DNA of 64,000 bases from Pseudoduganella plicata (GCF_004421005.1 NZ_CP038026.1:682001-746000); one strand, 5' to 3'. Shown: positions 16,340 to 25,563, numbered from the stretch's first letter. Program-made: numbers and translations. Notes: generated by a model from the sequence alone, not told the origin.

Positions 16340-17059
16340 ATGATCAAGGCTATCGTAACCGGCCACAGCCGTGGCCTGGGCGCCGGCATCGCCGCCGCAC
16401 TGCTGGCACGCGGGGCGGCCGTTCTCGGCGTGGCCCGCGGCACCAATCCGGCGCTGACGGGCATGCAGGAAGCCGCCCTCGACCTGGCCGATGCGCAGGC
16501 CGTCGCGGGCTGGCTGGACAGTGGCGCGCTGGCGCGCTTCCTCGCAGGCGCCACGCAGGCGGTGCTGGTGAATAATGCGGGCGTCGTCACGCCCGTGGGG
16601 CCGCCCGGACGGCAGGGCGCCGGCGCGCTGGCGCAGGCCGTCGGCATCAATGTGACGGCGGCGCTGATGCTGTCCGACGCTTTCGTTGCCGCCACGGCCG
16701 GCTGTCCCGACCGGCGCATCGTCCATGTTTCCAGCGGCGCCGGCCGCAACGCGTACGCCGGCTGGAGCGTCTACTGCGCCACCAAGGCCGCGCTCGACAT
16801 GCACGCGCAGGCCGTGGCACTGGACAACGTCCCGAACCTGCGCATCGCCAGCGTGGCGCCCGGCGTCATCGACACGGGCATGCAGGCGCAGATCCGCGGC
16901 ACGGATGCCGCCGATTTTCCTGCACTGGAGCGCTTCGTCCAGCTGGATCAGACGGGCGCTCTGGCGCCGCCTGAGTCCACCGGCGCGCAACTGGCCGGGT
17001 ACGTTGTCGGCGCCCGGTTCGGCATGGAGCAGGTAACGGACCTGCGGACCCTGGGGTAG
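16340..17059 (+). CDS. Short-chain dehydrogenase/reductase (SDR)
   Basis: 239 residues. The NADP-binding motif is 'TGHSRGLGAGIA', followed by 'NNAG', and the catalytic Ser plus Tyr-x-x-x-Lys in 'VHVSSGAG...YCATKAALD'. 'VAPGVIDTGMQ' closes the nucleotide-binding core. The N-terminal motif has Ser-Arg after the glycine, which favours NADPH, as in sepiapterin-reductase-like SDRs. The start has AGGAG seven bases upstream. It is 64 bp after cheD but probably separately transcribed, and ends in a strong hairpin. Substrate unknown. Confidence 0.85.
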   Translation: MIKAIVTGHSRGLGAGIAAALLARGAAVLGVARGTNPALTGMQEAALDLADAQAVAGWLDSGALARFLAGATQAVLVNNAGVVTPVGPPGRQGAGALAQAVGINVTAALMLSDAFVAATAGCPDRRIVHVSSGAGRNAYAGWSVYCATKAALDMHAQAVALDNVPNLRIASVAPGVIDTGMQAQIRGTDAADFPALERFVQLDQTGALAPPESTGAQLAGYVVGARFGMEQVTDLRTLG

Positions 17060-17073
17060 AAGTCCAGGGTCCG
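17045..17073 (+). terminator. Hairpin at the end of the SDR gene
   Basis: CGGACCCTGG and CCAGGGTCCG form a perfect 10-bp stem with a 9-base loop that contains the SDR stop codon. A short TTTT follows after about 10 bases, so it is a weak intrinsic terminator or an mRNA 3' stabiliser. It lies between convergent genes. Confidence 0.5.
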
Positions 17074-17141
17074 CCACCAGTTTTCTCGAAACTTCGCTCC
17101 ACAACAGATGGCTTTGCCGGTTCTGCGGTGTTGGCTGCGCG

Positions 17142-18266
17142 CTATTTTACTTCGGACGTCGTCTTCAGCCCCAGATACGTGCCGGCACTGATCCCCATCA
17201 GACCCAGCAGGGTTGCATCGAAGTCCGGCATGGCGAGCTCCCGGTACACCTGCTGGATGAAGACGATGCCCAGCACGAGAGTCCAGGACGCCATCTGGAA
17301 GCGGTGGAAGCTGACGCCGTACTGGTCGCTGAGGATGTCGGCCAGCCAGCCCTTGCTGACGGACGGATCGGCCACCTGCGCCGTGCCGGGCGGCCGGTCG
17401 ATCAGCGACGAGCCGATCACCGTGCCGGCGCTGATGCCCATCAGGGCCAGCACCGTCGGCGTGATCGTCGTCGCGTAATCTCCCGTGATCATGCCGATGA
17501 ACAGGTACGAGGCAAGAATCAGGCCGAACCAGACGGCGCCTTGCGTGCGCGCCAGGCTGTAGGGCTTGCGCCGGCCCGGTCCAGGCGGAGGGCCCGGATC
17601 GCGCAGCACGTCGCTGCGGCGCGCCAGCACGATGAACGTCACGGCAAGCAGGGAAAACAGCGATGTCCACAGCGCGAACCAGCCCATCGGGATAACGCGC
17701 ATGGGGATGGTCTGCTGCGAAGCGACAGGATACTCGTCTTCGATGCCCACGCTGACGGCCAGGTCGCGCGGCCGGAAGCTGGGCTTGCCCAGCAGATGCG
17801 TCCAGACATCGCGCGACGTTTCCGTGCGGTTCAGCACAAAGTTGAGCGTGTTCGCGACGGGGTTGCTGGGCGGGTAAGGACGGATGTCCGCCAGCGGGCG
17901 CCCGTCCAGGAACAGCACGATGCGCTTCTGCCGCGGCGAGCATTGCTCGCGCGCCAGCAGCGGCGCCAGGTCGTTGACGGTGACGACGATGCCGTCCCGC
18001 AGCGACACTTCGCGCACGGGCGGGCCGGCACTGTTGGGCACATAGGCGCTGACGCGGGTGACGGTCACCGCGCCATACTGCTGCGGCGTGGGGCAGGCCA
18101 TCGCGCCTTGCGCGGGCGTGGCGCCGGGGCTGGCCGGCGCCGGAGCAGGGGCTGCAGCGGGAGCGGGGGCAGTGGGAGCGGCAGGAGCACCGGGCTGGGC
18201 GGCAATATCGCGCGCCAGCAGCCAGAACAGCAGTACGGACGCCCAGACGGCGATACGGCCGGTCAC
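17142..18266 (-). CDS. Membrane protein with duplicated LMGISAGT helix motif
   Basis: 374 residues from a GTG that overlaps the pentapeptide gene stop as GTGA. A signal peptide or first helix ('IAVWASVLLFWLLARDIAA') leads to a low-complexity Pro/Ala linker and a periplasmic beta-type domain ('REVSLRDGIVVTVNDL', 'KRIVLFLDGRPLADI'). Four membrane helices follow. The motif LMGISAGT occurs twice, in 'TVLALMGISAGTVIGSSL' and 'TLLGLMGISAGTYLGLK', showing an internal duplication of a helical hairpin. I do not recognise a characterised family. Coupling to the pentapeptide gene suggests a joint function. Confidence 0.7.
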   Translation of the reverse strand: MTGRIAVWASVLLFWLLARDIAAQPGAPAAPTAPAPAAAPAPAPASPGATPAQGAMACPTPQQYGAVTVTRVSAYVPNSAGPPVREVSLRDGIVVTVNDLAPLLAREQCSPRQKRIVLFLDGRPLADIRPYPPSNPVANTLNFVLNRTETSRDVWTHLLGKPSFRPRDLAVSVGIEDEYPVASQQTIPMRVIPMGWFALWTSLFSLLAVTFIVLARRSDVLRDPGPPPGPGRRKPYSLARTQGAVWFGLILASYLFIGMITGDYATTITPTVLALMGISAGTVIGSSLIDRPPGTAQVADPSVSKGWLADILSDQYGVSFHRFQMASWTLVLGIVFIQQVYRELAMPDFDATLLGLMGISAGTYLGLKTTSEVK

Positions 18267-19111
18267 GAACGGGGCCCGATCGTCACGCGTCCGCCTACGA
18301 CCGTCAGCGCAGGACGCCCGGATGGCGTCGGCCGGCCGCTGCCGGCGAGTGTCGCACCCGCGAGCGCGATGGCGCGCGCGTCGCATGCGTCGAACTGCAC
18401 CGTCGCCATGACCGCGCCGCGCAGCGAGATGCCGAACCCGAGCGTGACGCGGCACCAGCGCGCCGCGTCCCACTGGCTGTCCGGCAGCCGGGTGCTGTCG
18501 AGGGTGCAATCGGCCAGGCGGCTCTGGCGGAAGTCCGCCCGCGTAAAGGTGGTGTCGCACACGGATACATGGTCCCAGCGGGCGGCGCGCCAGCGGCTGT
18601 AGTCCGCACGCACGTCCTGCAACGTCATGCCCCGTGCGCGGCTGCGGTCCAGCACGGCATGGGTCAGATCGAGCCCGGTTGCCGTCAGGCCCGCCAGGTT
18701 TGCATCGCTGAGGTCGGCGCCGGGCCAGCGGGCGCCGTTGGCCGTGCCGCCCGTCAGATCCGCGCCTGCCAGCCGGCAGCACTCGGCCACCGTGCCGTCC
18801 AGGCAGGCGACGGCGAAGCGGGCACCGCTGCAATCGGCATCCGTCAGTACCGCGCCGCGCAGCATCGCGCCGCCCAGGTTGGCACGGCGCAGACTGGCGC
18901 CCGTCAGGTTGGCGCCTGCCAGGTTCGCGCCGCGCAGGTCGGCGTCGTCCAGCACCATGCCGTGCAGATCGCAGCCGCGCAGGTCGCGTCCTGTCAGTCC
19001 GCCCGGCTCGCGCGCCCAGGCCGACAGCTGGTCGGCCATGTGGGGCTCGTCGGCGGCGAACCGGGTGGGACGGACCTGGAGTGGACGGGCTGCAATGCGC
19101 TGGAAGATCAT
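18263..19111 (-). CDS. Pentapeptide-repeat protein
   Basis: About 282 residues. The middle carries clear A(D/N)LxG-type repeats: 'DLRGANLAGANLTGASLRRA', continuing 'NLGGAMLRGAVLTDADCSGA' and later 'ADLSDANLAGL'. These fold as a right-handed quadrilateral beta helix. The start at 19111 has GAGG eight bases upstream; the upstream extension is not repeat-like. The repeat regularity decays toward the C-terminus. The stop overlaps the start of the following membrane protein gene as GTGA. Functions of such proteins vary from DNA-mimicry to scaffolding, and none can be chosen here. Confidence 0.8.
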   Translation of the reverse strand: MIFQRIAARPLQVRPTRFAADEPHMADQLSAWAREPGGLTGRDLRGCDLHGMVLDDADLRGANLAGANLTGASLRRANLGGAMLRGAVLTDADCSGARFAVACLDGTVAECCRLAGADLTGGTANGARWPGADLSDANLAGLTATGLDLTHAVLDRSRARGMTLQDVRADYSRWRAARWDHVSVCDTTFTRADFRQSRLADCTLDSTRLPDSQWDAARWCRVTLGFGISLRGAVMATVQFDACDARAIALAGATLAGSGRPTPSGRPALTVVGGRVTIGPRS

Positions 19112-19268
19112 GGTCGGCCTCGGAAAGAAGGGCGGCTGCCCCTGCCGGTTGATTATGATCCTCTTGTTAAGCCCGGTTAAGGGGTACGCCATATTAACTG
19201 CGTGCTATTTGATACTGCGCAATGACAACTGGACAATAGAAAGGCTGGCGACTGCCAGCCTGCAAGGG

Positions 19269-21410
19269 TCAGAACGTGCGGGCCACGCTGGCCGACAGGG
19301 TCCGGCCGCGCCCGGCGAAATACGACACCGGCTCCTTGAAGCTGGCCGATTGCGGGTAGTAGCCGATGTACTGCCGGTCGGTCAGGTTCTCCACGCCGAT
19401 GCCGAACTTGCCGTAGCGCGTGTCGAACGTGGCGGCCAGGTCCGCCAGCGTATAGCCGCGGAAGTGTTCTTCCAGGTTCGAGGTGCCGACGGTACGGCCC
19501 AGGTTGATGTCCCGATCGCCCAGCCGCGTCGCCTGCAGGCGCAGTTGCGTGCCCGCGACAGGTTGCCAGTTGGCACCGAGGACCAGCTTGTCCGGACCCT
19601 GCGAGCGGGCGCCCAGAGCCAGGTCCATCGGCGCGCCGGCCGTGGCGGCCGTCTTGCCCATCGTCCTGGCATAGCTGCCGAAAGCCGACAGCGCCTTGTT
19701 TGCCCGCAGTTCGCCGGACACTTCCCAGCCGCGCACCGTGGTCGGCACGCGGTCCAGCACCCCGATGCCCTGGCTGTTGATGCGCAGCACCGTGCCCAGC
19801 TTCGAACGCGAATCGTAGGCGGATGCACCGATGTTGCCCAGCGCACCGCGCCAGTTTACGCCGACCTCGTTGTTGCGCGTGACGACAGGCTCCAGGCTGA
19901 ACAGCTGTGCGACGGACTGGCCGGGTCGGTTAACGCCGCGCAGCACCAGTCCGACGTCCGGCAGGCCGAAGCCTTCCGCGCTGGATGCAAACGCCGACCA
20001 GCCGGGGGCGAACCGCCAGATGGCGCCCAGGTTGCGTACATTCTTCGAGAACGAACGTTCGCCGCCTTGCACCAGGCGGCTGCCGTACGCCGCCAGCGTC
20101 GTGTAGGTGTCGACTTTCAGGTCGGCCGACTCGTGGCGCACGCCGCCCCGCACGGTGACGGGCCCGATTTCGTATTCCAGCTGCAGGAAGGGCGCCGTGG
20201 ACGTGAAGTCCAGGGTCGGCACCCACGTGCGGCCCGTGCCAGCGAGCTGCTGGCGGCTGCGGTCGTGCAGGTGATCGACGCCAACCGTCGCTTCCAGACC
20301 CGCCACCAGCAGGTCGGGTCGCACGTACGTCAGCTTGGCGCCATATTTGTCGGCCACGATTTCGGACTGGTCGTAGAACGTGCCGAGGGGTGCCAGCCGG
20401 ATGTCCTGGAACGTCGCGGTATTGGTGGCGCCGTACAGCGACGAGAAATCCTGGCTGAATAACTGGGCGCTGAAGGCGCCGCCGAACAGTGCGTTGTGGC
20501 GATACTCCAGGCTGGCCGTCGTGACGTCGTTGCGCGGCGGCGCACCGGGTGGCGTGCCGGGTGCGGACGACGTGGGAATGCCGGCGGCGAAATCGGCGGG
20601 GACCGTACGATAGTCGCCGTCGCCGTCGAACTTGAAGCGGTTGACGGTCAGTTGTACCCGTTGCTCACCGAAATTGCGGCCCATTTTCAGAAAGAGGTCG
20701 CTGCCTTCGGTGTCCATGGTGTCGCCCTGCACGGCGTCGATACCCAGCAGCCTGCCGCTGCCGTCATAGCCCATGCCACGCGCCTGCACGCTGGCATACG
20801 CCAGCAGGTCGAAGTCGCCGGCCTTGTGCGCCACCGTCAGGCCCGTCTTCCAGTCCACGTTGTCGTGACGCAGCTGCGACGCGGTGCGGGCGTTGACCGT
20901 TACCGTCGTGCCTTCCGTGCGAGGCGTCTTCGTGATGTAGTTGACGATGCCGCCCGTCGCGCCCATGCCCTGGATGGCCGACGCGCCATTGATGACCTCG
21001 ATACGCTCGATGATGGCCGTGTCGGCGAAATAACCTTCGCGCATGCCGGCACGCAGCGGATTGGACTGGGGCACGCCGTCCAGCAGGATCAGGGTGGCGC
21101 GGCCGCGCATCGACTCGCCCGTGGACGTCATCTTCTGGCGGCTGGGCGCGTAGCCCGGAATATAGGCGGCCAGGGCGGCGGACGGATCGTCCGCGACCAG
21201 ATATTGCGCTTCCAGTTCGCGCTGCGTGATGACGGACACGGCGCCGGGAATCTTGTCCACCGCCTTGGCCGTGCGGGTGGCGGTGACGATGACTTCGCGC
21301 ATGGCACCATCGTCGGCGGCCTGTGCCAGCGTGGCCGCGTGCGCCATCAGCAGGCAGGCGCCGGCAACGGCATGGGCGAGGGGAACGGGCAGCGGCGCGG
21401 CCTTGATCAC
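19269..21410 (-). CDS. TonB-dependent outer-membrane receptor (siderophore or metal complex)
   Basis: About 713 residues from a GTG with GGAG five bases upstream. A signal peptide ends near 'TLAQA'. A TonB box is plausible at 'REVIVTATRTAKAV', followed by the plug ('PGAVSVITQRELEAQYL', 'TLILLDGVPQSNPLRAG', 'IERIEVINGASAIQGMGATG') and a barrel ending 'LSASVARTF', with terminal Phe. A near-perfect Fur box lies upstream and a PepSY-TM gene is divergent, so this is a second iron-uptake module. The ligand is unknown. Confidence 0.9.
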   Translation of the reverse strand: MIKAAPLPVPLAHAVAGACLLMAHAATLAQAADDGAMREVIVTATRTAKAVDKIPGAVSVITQRELEAQYLVADDPSAALAAYIPGYAPSRQKMTSTGESMRGRATLILLDGVPQSNPLRAGMREGYFADTAIIERIEVINGASAIQGMGATGGIVNYITKTPRTEGTTVTVNARTASQLRHDNVDWKTGLTVAHKAGDFDLLAYASVQARGMGYDGSGRLLGIDAVQGDTMDTEGSDLFLKMGRNFGEQRVQLTVNRFKFDGDGDYRTVPADFAAGIPTSSAPGTPPGAPPRNDVTTASLEYRHNALFGGAFSAQLFSQDFSSLYGATNTATFQDIRLAPLGTFYDQSEIVADKYGAKLTYVRPDLLVAGLEATVGVDHLHDRSRQQLAGTGRTWVPTLDFTSTAPFLQLEYEIGPVTVRGGVRHESADLKVDTYTTLAAYGSRLVQGGERSFSKNVRNLGAIWRFAPGWSAFASSAEGFGLPDVGLVLRGVNRPGQSVAQLFSLEPVVTRNNEVGVNWRGALGNIGASAYDSRSKLGTVLRINSQGIGVLDRVPTTVRGWEVSGELRANKALSAFGSYARTMGKTAATAGAPMDLALGARSQGPDKLVLGANWQPVAGTQLRLQATRLGDRDINLGRTVGTSNLEEHFRGYTLADLAATFDTRYGKFGIGVENLTDRQYIGYYPQSASFKEPVSYFAGRGRTLSASVARTF

Positions 21411-21445
21411 ATGAGCTCCAGTCAATGTTGCAGAAAATAGCCACG

Positions 21446-21464
21446 AATGATAACTATTATCATT
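21446..21464. promoter_or_regulatory. Fur box between divergent receptor and PepSY genes
   Basis: AATGATAACTATTATCATT is a perfect inverted repeat (8-bp arms, 3-bp spacer) and matches the 19-bp Fur consensus very closely. It is 36 bp upstream of the receptor GTG and 51 bp upstream of the PepSY ATG, so one Fur site can govern both promoters. Confidence 0.85.
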
Positions 21465-21514
21465 TACATTTGCAATCGGGTAGAATCCTTGCTTTGTCAT
21501 CCCGTCCAAATCGC

Positions 21515-22750
21515 ATGGTTACCGGCTTTTCCCGCAAGCTGCTGCGCAGCATTCACCTGTATCTGTCGCTGGGGTTCGGACTGCTGCTCGTGCTGTCTGG
21601 CCTGACGGGCACGGCATTGGTGTGGGTGGAAGAGCTCGACGTGGCGCTGAATCCCGCGCTGCTGCGCGTGGCGGGCAGAACGGAGCCGCTGGCGCCGCCC
21701 GGCATGATCGCCGAACGGGTGCTGGCACGCCTGTCGGCCGACCCGCTGTACGGCAGGCCAAGCCAGCTGGGACTGCCGCACGTGGCCGATGGCGTGGTGG
21801 TCGCGTCGTACCGGCAGCCCAAGGGCGAACGCGGCGCGCTGGCGATGCCGGTGACGCGCCAGGTCATGGTCGACCCCGTCACCCTGGCAGTGCTGGGCGA
21901 GCGCAACGACGGCGAGTTCGGCCTGACGCGCCCGCTGCTGATGTCGACGCTGTTCCACGTGCACCGCTACCTGTTTGCGGGCGACGTGGGCAAGCTTGTC
22001 ATGGGGCTGGCGGGGCTCGCCCTGTTCCTGATCGGCGCCATCGGCATCGCGCTGTGGTGGCCGAAGGCGACCTGGCGCGCGCTGGTCAAGTCGTTTACCG
22101 TCGGCGGCCACTGGAAAAGCCTGAAGTTCCATTTCAGCCTGCACCGCAGCGCCGGCATGATCTCGGCGCCCGTGCTGCTGATGCTGGGCTTTTCGGGCAT
22201 GTATTTCAACCTGCCGGAGTGGATCCGGCCTGCTGTCGCCAGCGTCGCAACGGTCACGCCGACGGAGAAGCTGCGCAATGCCCACGTGCGCGGCCCGCGC
22301 GGCGAGCCGATCATGGTGAGCGAGGCGGTGGAGGTGGCGCAGGCGGTCAATCCAGCCGGGCGGATCACCCGCGTGGCGCTGCCGACGGACAAGAAGACCC
22401 CCTACGAGATCCGCATGCGCCAGCCTGGGGAGGTGCGCCAGGGCGCAGGCAGCACCCGCATCACGGTGGACGCCTACACGGGCGCGCTGCTGCGCGTACG
22501 CAACCCGCTGACGGCGCCTGCCGGCGACACGTTCCTGAACTGGCAGTTCCCGCTGCACACGGGCGAAGCCTTCGGGCTGGCCGGACGCATCGCGATTGCG
22601 ATTGCCGGCTTGCTGCCGCTGGGCTTCATGGTGACCGGGCTGGTGCTGTGGCTGGGACGGCGCCGCGTCAGGGCGGCCGCCAATGCCCGGCGCAGCGCTG
22701 CCGGCATTGCGCCGCCGCCATTGCGCCGGCGCAATGGAGAAGCGGCCTAG
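21515..22750 (+). CDS. PepSY-associated transmembrane (PiuB-type) protein
   Basis: 411 residues from the ATG at 21515 (ribosome site weak; the frame is open upstream across the Fur box, which argues against an earlier start). Layout: 'RSIHLYLSLGFGLLLVLSGL' first helix, PepSY-like periplasmic part, 'HVHRYLFAGDVGKLVMGLAG' with conserved histidines before the second helix, 'KFHFSLHRSAGMISAPVLL', and a final helix 'IAIAIAGLLPLGFMVTGLVL'. Same family as the gene at 10005 but clearly divergent in sequence. It probably serves in iron release or reduction linked to the adjacent receptor. Confidence 0.87.
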   Translation: MVTGFSRKLLRSIHLYLSLGFGLLLVLSGLTGTALVWVEELDVALNPALLRVAGRTEPLAPPGMIAERVLARLSADPLYGRPSQLGLPHVADGVVVASYRQPKGERGALAMPVTRQVMVDPVTLAVLGERNDGEFGLTRPLLMSTLFHVHRYLFAGDVGKLVMGLAGLALFLIGAIGIALWWPKATWRALVKSFTVGGHWKSLKFHFSLHRSAGMISAPVLLMLGFSGMYFNLPEWIRPAVASVATVTPTEKLRNAHVRGPRGEPIMVSEAVEVAQAVNPAGRITRVALPTDKKTPYEIRMRQPGEVRQGAGSTRITVDAYTGALLRVRNPLTAPAGDTFLNWQFPLHTGEAFGLAGRIAIAIAGLLPLGFMVTGLVLWLGRRRVRAAANARRSAAGIAPPPLRRRNGEAA

Positions 22751-22905
22751 CCGCAGGCTCAGGGGTCCTATGGACCGCCGGACCGCCGGCGGACGTTTCG
22801 CGTCGTTGACGGGAAAAGCGCCGTGCAACCGTGTCCCAGACGAGGGCGCAGGACGGATGGGGCGCTTGTGCAGTGGCGACCGGGAGAGAGCTCGCAACCG
22901 TGGTG

Positions 22906-23493
22906 TCAATGCGGCAGCAGCGTGGACAAGGCACCGGAAAACCCGCCCAGCAAAGCGGCGAGACGCCGCCGTCGCCGATGGGAGGCGGGCGCGACGGCGC
23001 CTTTCGGGAACCGTGCCGCAGCCGCGCCGGCCATGATCCAGCACGCCCCGATCGGCAGCAGCAGTGCCGTTAGCATCAGATAAGCCGACGACACGTCGGC
23101 TGCCGCCGCCCCCAGCGGCGGAAACACGATCGCCGCGCAAAACAGCGTGGCTGCGTCGACCATCGCAACGGAAAACATCGCGGCGACGCTGCCTTCGCAC
23201 CGCGGCGCCTTGCGCCACCATCTGGCGGCCGTCCACAGCACGTAGCCGATGGCGCACACCTGCGCTGCCGCCATGGCCGACGGCAGGGTGCGCGCCAGCA
23301 GGCCAAGCGCGGTGCACCAAGAGCCGATCGCAAGACAGCATGCCAGCCAATGCACCGCCAGCAACGGCAACGCGTTCCACACGCCGCGGCGGGCGCCGGC
23401 CAGCAGCAGCCGGCGGTTGGCCGGTCCGGGTGCCAGCAGGACGGCCGCCATCGCCAGCGCCGCCGCCAGCGTGCTGCCTGTCGCGGCACTCAT
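22906..23493 (-). CDS. LysE/RhtB-like exporter, diverged
   Basis: 195 residues with about six predicted helices. The N-terminal 'LLAPGPANRRLLLAGARRG' matches the LysE-family start (x-P-G-P-x-N, then a glycine-rich loop), followed by 'YVLWTAARWWRK', comparable to the 'YLLWLGWKMWR'-type segment of RhtB proteins. The family exports amino acids and related small molecules. The start overlaps the preceding small gene's stop as ATGA. It lies convergent with the PepSY gene in an iron-uptake region, so export of a metallophore or its precursor is possible, but that is conjecture. Confidence 0.6.
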   Translation of the reverse strand: MSAATGSTLAAALAMAAVLLAPGPANRRLLLAGARRGVWNALPLLAVHWLACCLAIGSWCTALGLLARTLPSAMAAAQVCAIGYVLWTAARWWRKAPRCEGSVAAMFSVAMVDAATLFCAAIVFPPLGAAAADVSSAYLMLTALLLPIGACWIMAGAAAARFPKGAVAPASHRRRRRLAALLGGFSGALSTLLPH

Positions 23494-23930
23494 CGTCCCG
23501 TCCCGTCGCGGGCGGCGGCGGGCATGCCGTCGCAAGGGCTGTGCAGTTGCCACCGTGAGCCGCCGCCGGCCGCACGCGCGGGTCGCGGCCCGGCCCGGTA
23601 CGGCGCGACGCTGGCGGGAGCGCGGCCGATGCGACGCACGACGTGTCGCGCAATGTAGCGCACGATGTCGGCCAGCGTTTGGTCCAGGGTCGCATGGGCG
23701 ACGCCTCCCGTCGGGCCCGACTTGGGCAAGTGCGCCGCTCGCGGGCGCAAGGCGCGCCAGAGGCGGCAGATGAGCGTCACGCGGTAAGGTTGCAGCCGGC
23801 GCAGGCCGGGCGCGCGACGGCCGCCGCGGTGCATGGTCCGCCAGCCGATGGCGGGCGGCGTCGGTGCGCCGTCGTGCGGCGCCTGCCGCGTCTGTGGCGC
23901 CTGCGGAATGGAATCGATCTGCCGTTTCAT
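23490..23930 (-). CDS. Hypothetical basic protein coupled to the LysE-like gene
   Basis: A 146-residue frame beginning 'MKRQIDSIPQAPQT' with a GGGGG ribosome site seven bases upstream and an ATGA overlap with the LysE-like gene. It is rich in Arg, Pro and Ala; the only helix-like section is 'TLDQTLADIVRYIARHVVRRIG'. No family is recognised. The overlap and ribosome site are the evidence for it being real; composition typical of antisense frames in GC-rich DNA argues against. Confidence 0.35.
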   Translation of the reverse strand: MKRQIDSIPQAPQTRQAPHDGAPTPPAIGWRTMHRGGRRAPGLRRLQPYRVTLICRLWRALRPRAAHLPKSGPTGGVAHATLDQTLADIVRYIARHVVRRIGRAPASVAPYRAGPRPARAAGGGSRWQLHSPCDGMPAAARDGTGR

Positions 23931-24416
23931 GGAACCCCCGTTCTGCCCGAGGTTGCCGATCCGGCAATGCCGGCTTCGGGGCGCCTCGCGTTTGTGTTCT
24001 GCCTGGCTGCTCTGGTGTTTCGTTCGTTCCGTTCGTTTTCGTCGTGATGTGCGTCCGGGCCATCCGTCTATGGATCGGTCTGCGCGGCTGTCATGCGGCG
24101 GCCGTTGCACACGCCGCAGTTGACGCCGCAGCCATGCGACGACCGGGTCCTGCCGATGTTTTCGACGAGTCTTTCGCCGCGGTATCAAGGCTGCTGGAGA
24201 AGGGCACCGCAGTGAAGCCATGCTACGCGCACCGGCTTTATAAGGCTGCCATTGAAGTGCGTGAAAATGTCGTCGATTTGTAACGCATCGCCGTCGGTCC
24301 GCACATGCGGCGACGGGTAGCGCTTGCGGCGCACCGATCACGACAACGTGGCCGGCATGGGACCCGGCACGTCCTGGGCGATTTCTTCCAACATATTGGC
24401 CGCACAGTGTTGCGAA
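23931..24416. other. Intergenic region with no convincing gene
   Basis: About 490 bp. Only short or composition-driven frames are present, none with a good start and a recognisable product. The end near 24250-24416 becomes more AT-rich as it approaches the kfrA-like promoter. An open frame ending at 24283 with a helix-like tail ('FAAVSRLLEKGTAV') was seen but not accepted. Confidence 0.5.
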
Positions 24417-24435
24417 TACAACGCTTTACGTTGTA
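24417..24435. promoter_or_regulatory. Inverted repeat upstream of the KfrA-like gene, probable autoregulatory operator
   Basis: TACAACGCTTTACGTTGTA is a perfect 7-bp inverted repeat with a 5-bp spacer, 31 bp upstream of the start codon. KfrA-type proteins repress their own promoters through such repeats. The right half, TTTACGTTGTA, recurs at 27332-27342 in the same orientation on the other side of the integrase gene. Confidence 0.6.
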
Positions 24436-24465
24436 GGATCGACCATCACTATTCGACACCGACCT

Positions 24466-25563
24466 ATGGACACTGCGCTGACTGCCGAAGCCCAACTGCA
24501 AGCCGATATCGACGCCCTGCGCCCCACCTATCCGAACACCCAGGATCTGTATCGGGAAGTGTGTGCGCTGATGTTCTTCCGTTACGGCATGACGCCGACG
24601 GCAAACCGGCTGTACCAGCTCGTCCGCAAGGGCAGCATGTCGGCACCGGCCGAGGCATTGAACCGGTTCTGGCGTCAGCTGCGCGAGAAAAGCCGGGTTG
24701 TCATCGGTCATCCCGATCTGCCCGAGGATCTGAAAAATTCCGCTGGGGAACTCGTGGCCTCGCTGTGGAAGTCGGCGCAGCAGGCTGCCGCCGAGTCGCT
24801 GGCGAGCTTGCGCGAAGAGGCCGAACGCGCTGTGGATGAGGCGCGCGCGGGCGAGCAGACCGCCAGGATGGAGCGCGACACGGTGACCGAGACGCTGACA
24901 GCCGTCCGCGAGCGCCTTGCACAGGAGTGCGCAATCACCGCCGACCTGCGGCGCGAGCTGGCGGAGCTCGGCGCGCTGCACGCCAACCAGGCGGCAAAAC
25001 TGGACGAGGCACGCAAGGAAATCAACGCGCAACACGCCTGGCTGAACAGCGTGCAGCGCGAGCACGAGGCCGAGCTCAACAAGGTGCGCGACAAGGCACG
25101 GCTGGACATCGATGCCGCCGAAGCGGCGCGCCGTCTGGCCGGTGCGGAGGCCGAGCGCGAGCGGGCGGGTGCGGCACGTCTGCAGCAGACGCTCGACACG
25201 CAGCGCGCGGCGGCCGCCACCGCGGCGGCGCAGCATCGCGCCGAGCTGCGCGAGACGCTTGCCGCCGTGGCGGACCTGCGCCAGCAGGTCGGCGCCTTGC
25301 AGGCCGCCGCCACGGCCGCCATCGCATCGCGCGACGACGCCCGCCAGCAGCTCGATACGCTGCGCGCCGAACTGGCATCGGCGACTGCACGTGCCAACGA
25401 TGCCGATGGCCGCGCGATGCGGCTCGAGACCGAACTGCGGCACGCTGGCGAGCTTTACGAGGCCAGGCTCGCGGCAGCCACGGTCAAGGCGACGCCGGTG
25501 CCGGTGACGCCGGCGCGGAAAAGCCGGCGAACGGACAAGGGTGCCAGCGGCAGCGACCAATAG
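24466..25563 (+). CDS. KfrA N-terminal-domain DNA-binding protein with long coiled coil
   Basis: 365 residues. Residues 1-110 match the plasmid replication-region DNA-binding domain (KfrA_N): 'RPTYPNTQDLYREVCALMFF', 'GMTPTANRLYQLVRKGSM', 'FWRQLREKSRV'. Residues about 115-340 form an almost unbroken Ala/Glu/Arg-rich coiled coil. The C-terminal tail is basic ('PARKSRRTDKG'). KfrA of IncP plasmids is an autorepressor and nucleoid-like filament protein that aids plasmid stability; chromosomal homologues often sit beside tyrosine recombinases as here. The gene is convergent with the integrase, 37 bp apart. Confidence 0.85.
   Translation: MDTALTAEAQLQADIDALRPTYPNTQDLYREVCALMFFRYGMTPTANRLYQLVRKGSMSAPAEALNRFWRQLREKSRVVIGHPDLPEDLKNSAGELVASLWKSAQQAAAESLASLREEAERAVDEARAGEQTARMERDTVTETLTAVRERLAQECAITADLRRELAELGALHANQAAKLDEARKEINAQHAWLNSVQREHEAELNKVRDKARLDIDAAEAARRLAGAEAERERAGAARLQQTLDTQRAAAATAAAQHRAELRETLAAVADLRQQVGALQAAATAAIASRDDARQQLDTLRAELASATARANDADGRAMRLETELRHAGELYEARLAAATVKATPVPVTPARKSRRTDKGASGSDQ

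Noticed and set aside
23864..24283. Plus-strand frame ending in 'KAAIEVRENVVDL'
   Set aside because: Its upstream part is antisense-like Arg/Cys-rich sequence without ribosome site; only the last 40 codons look plausible.
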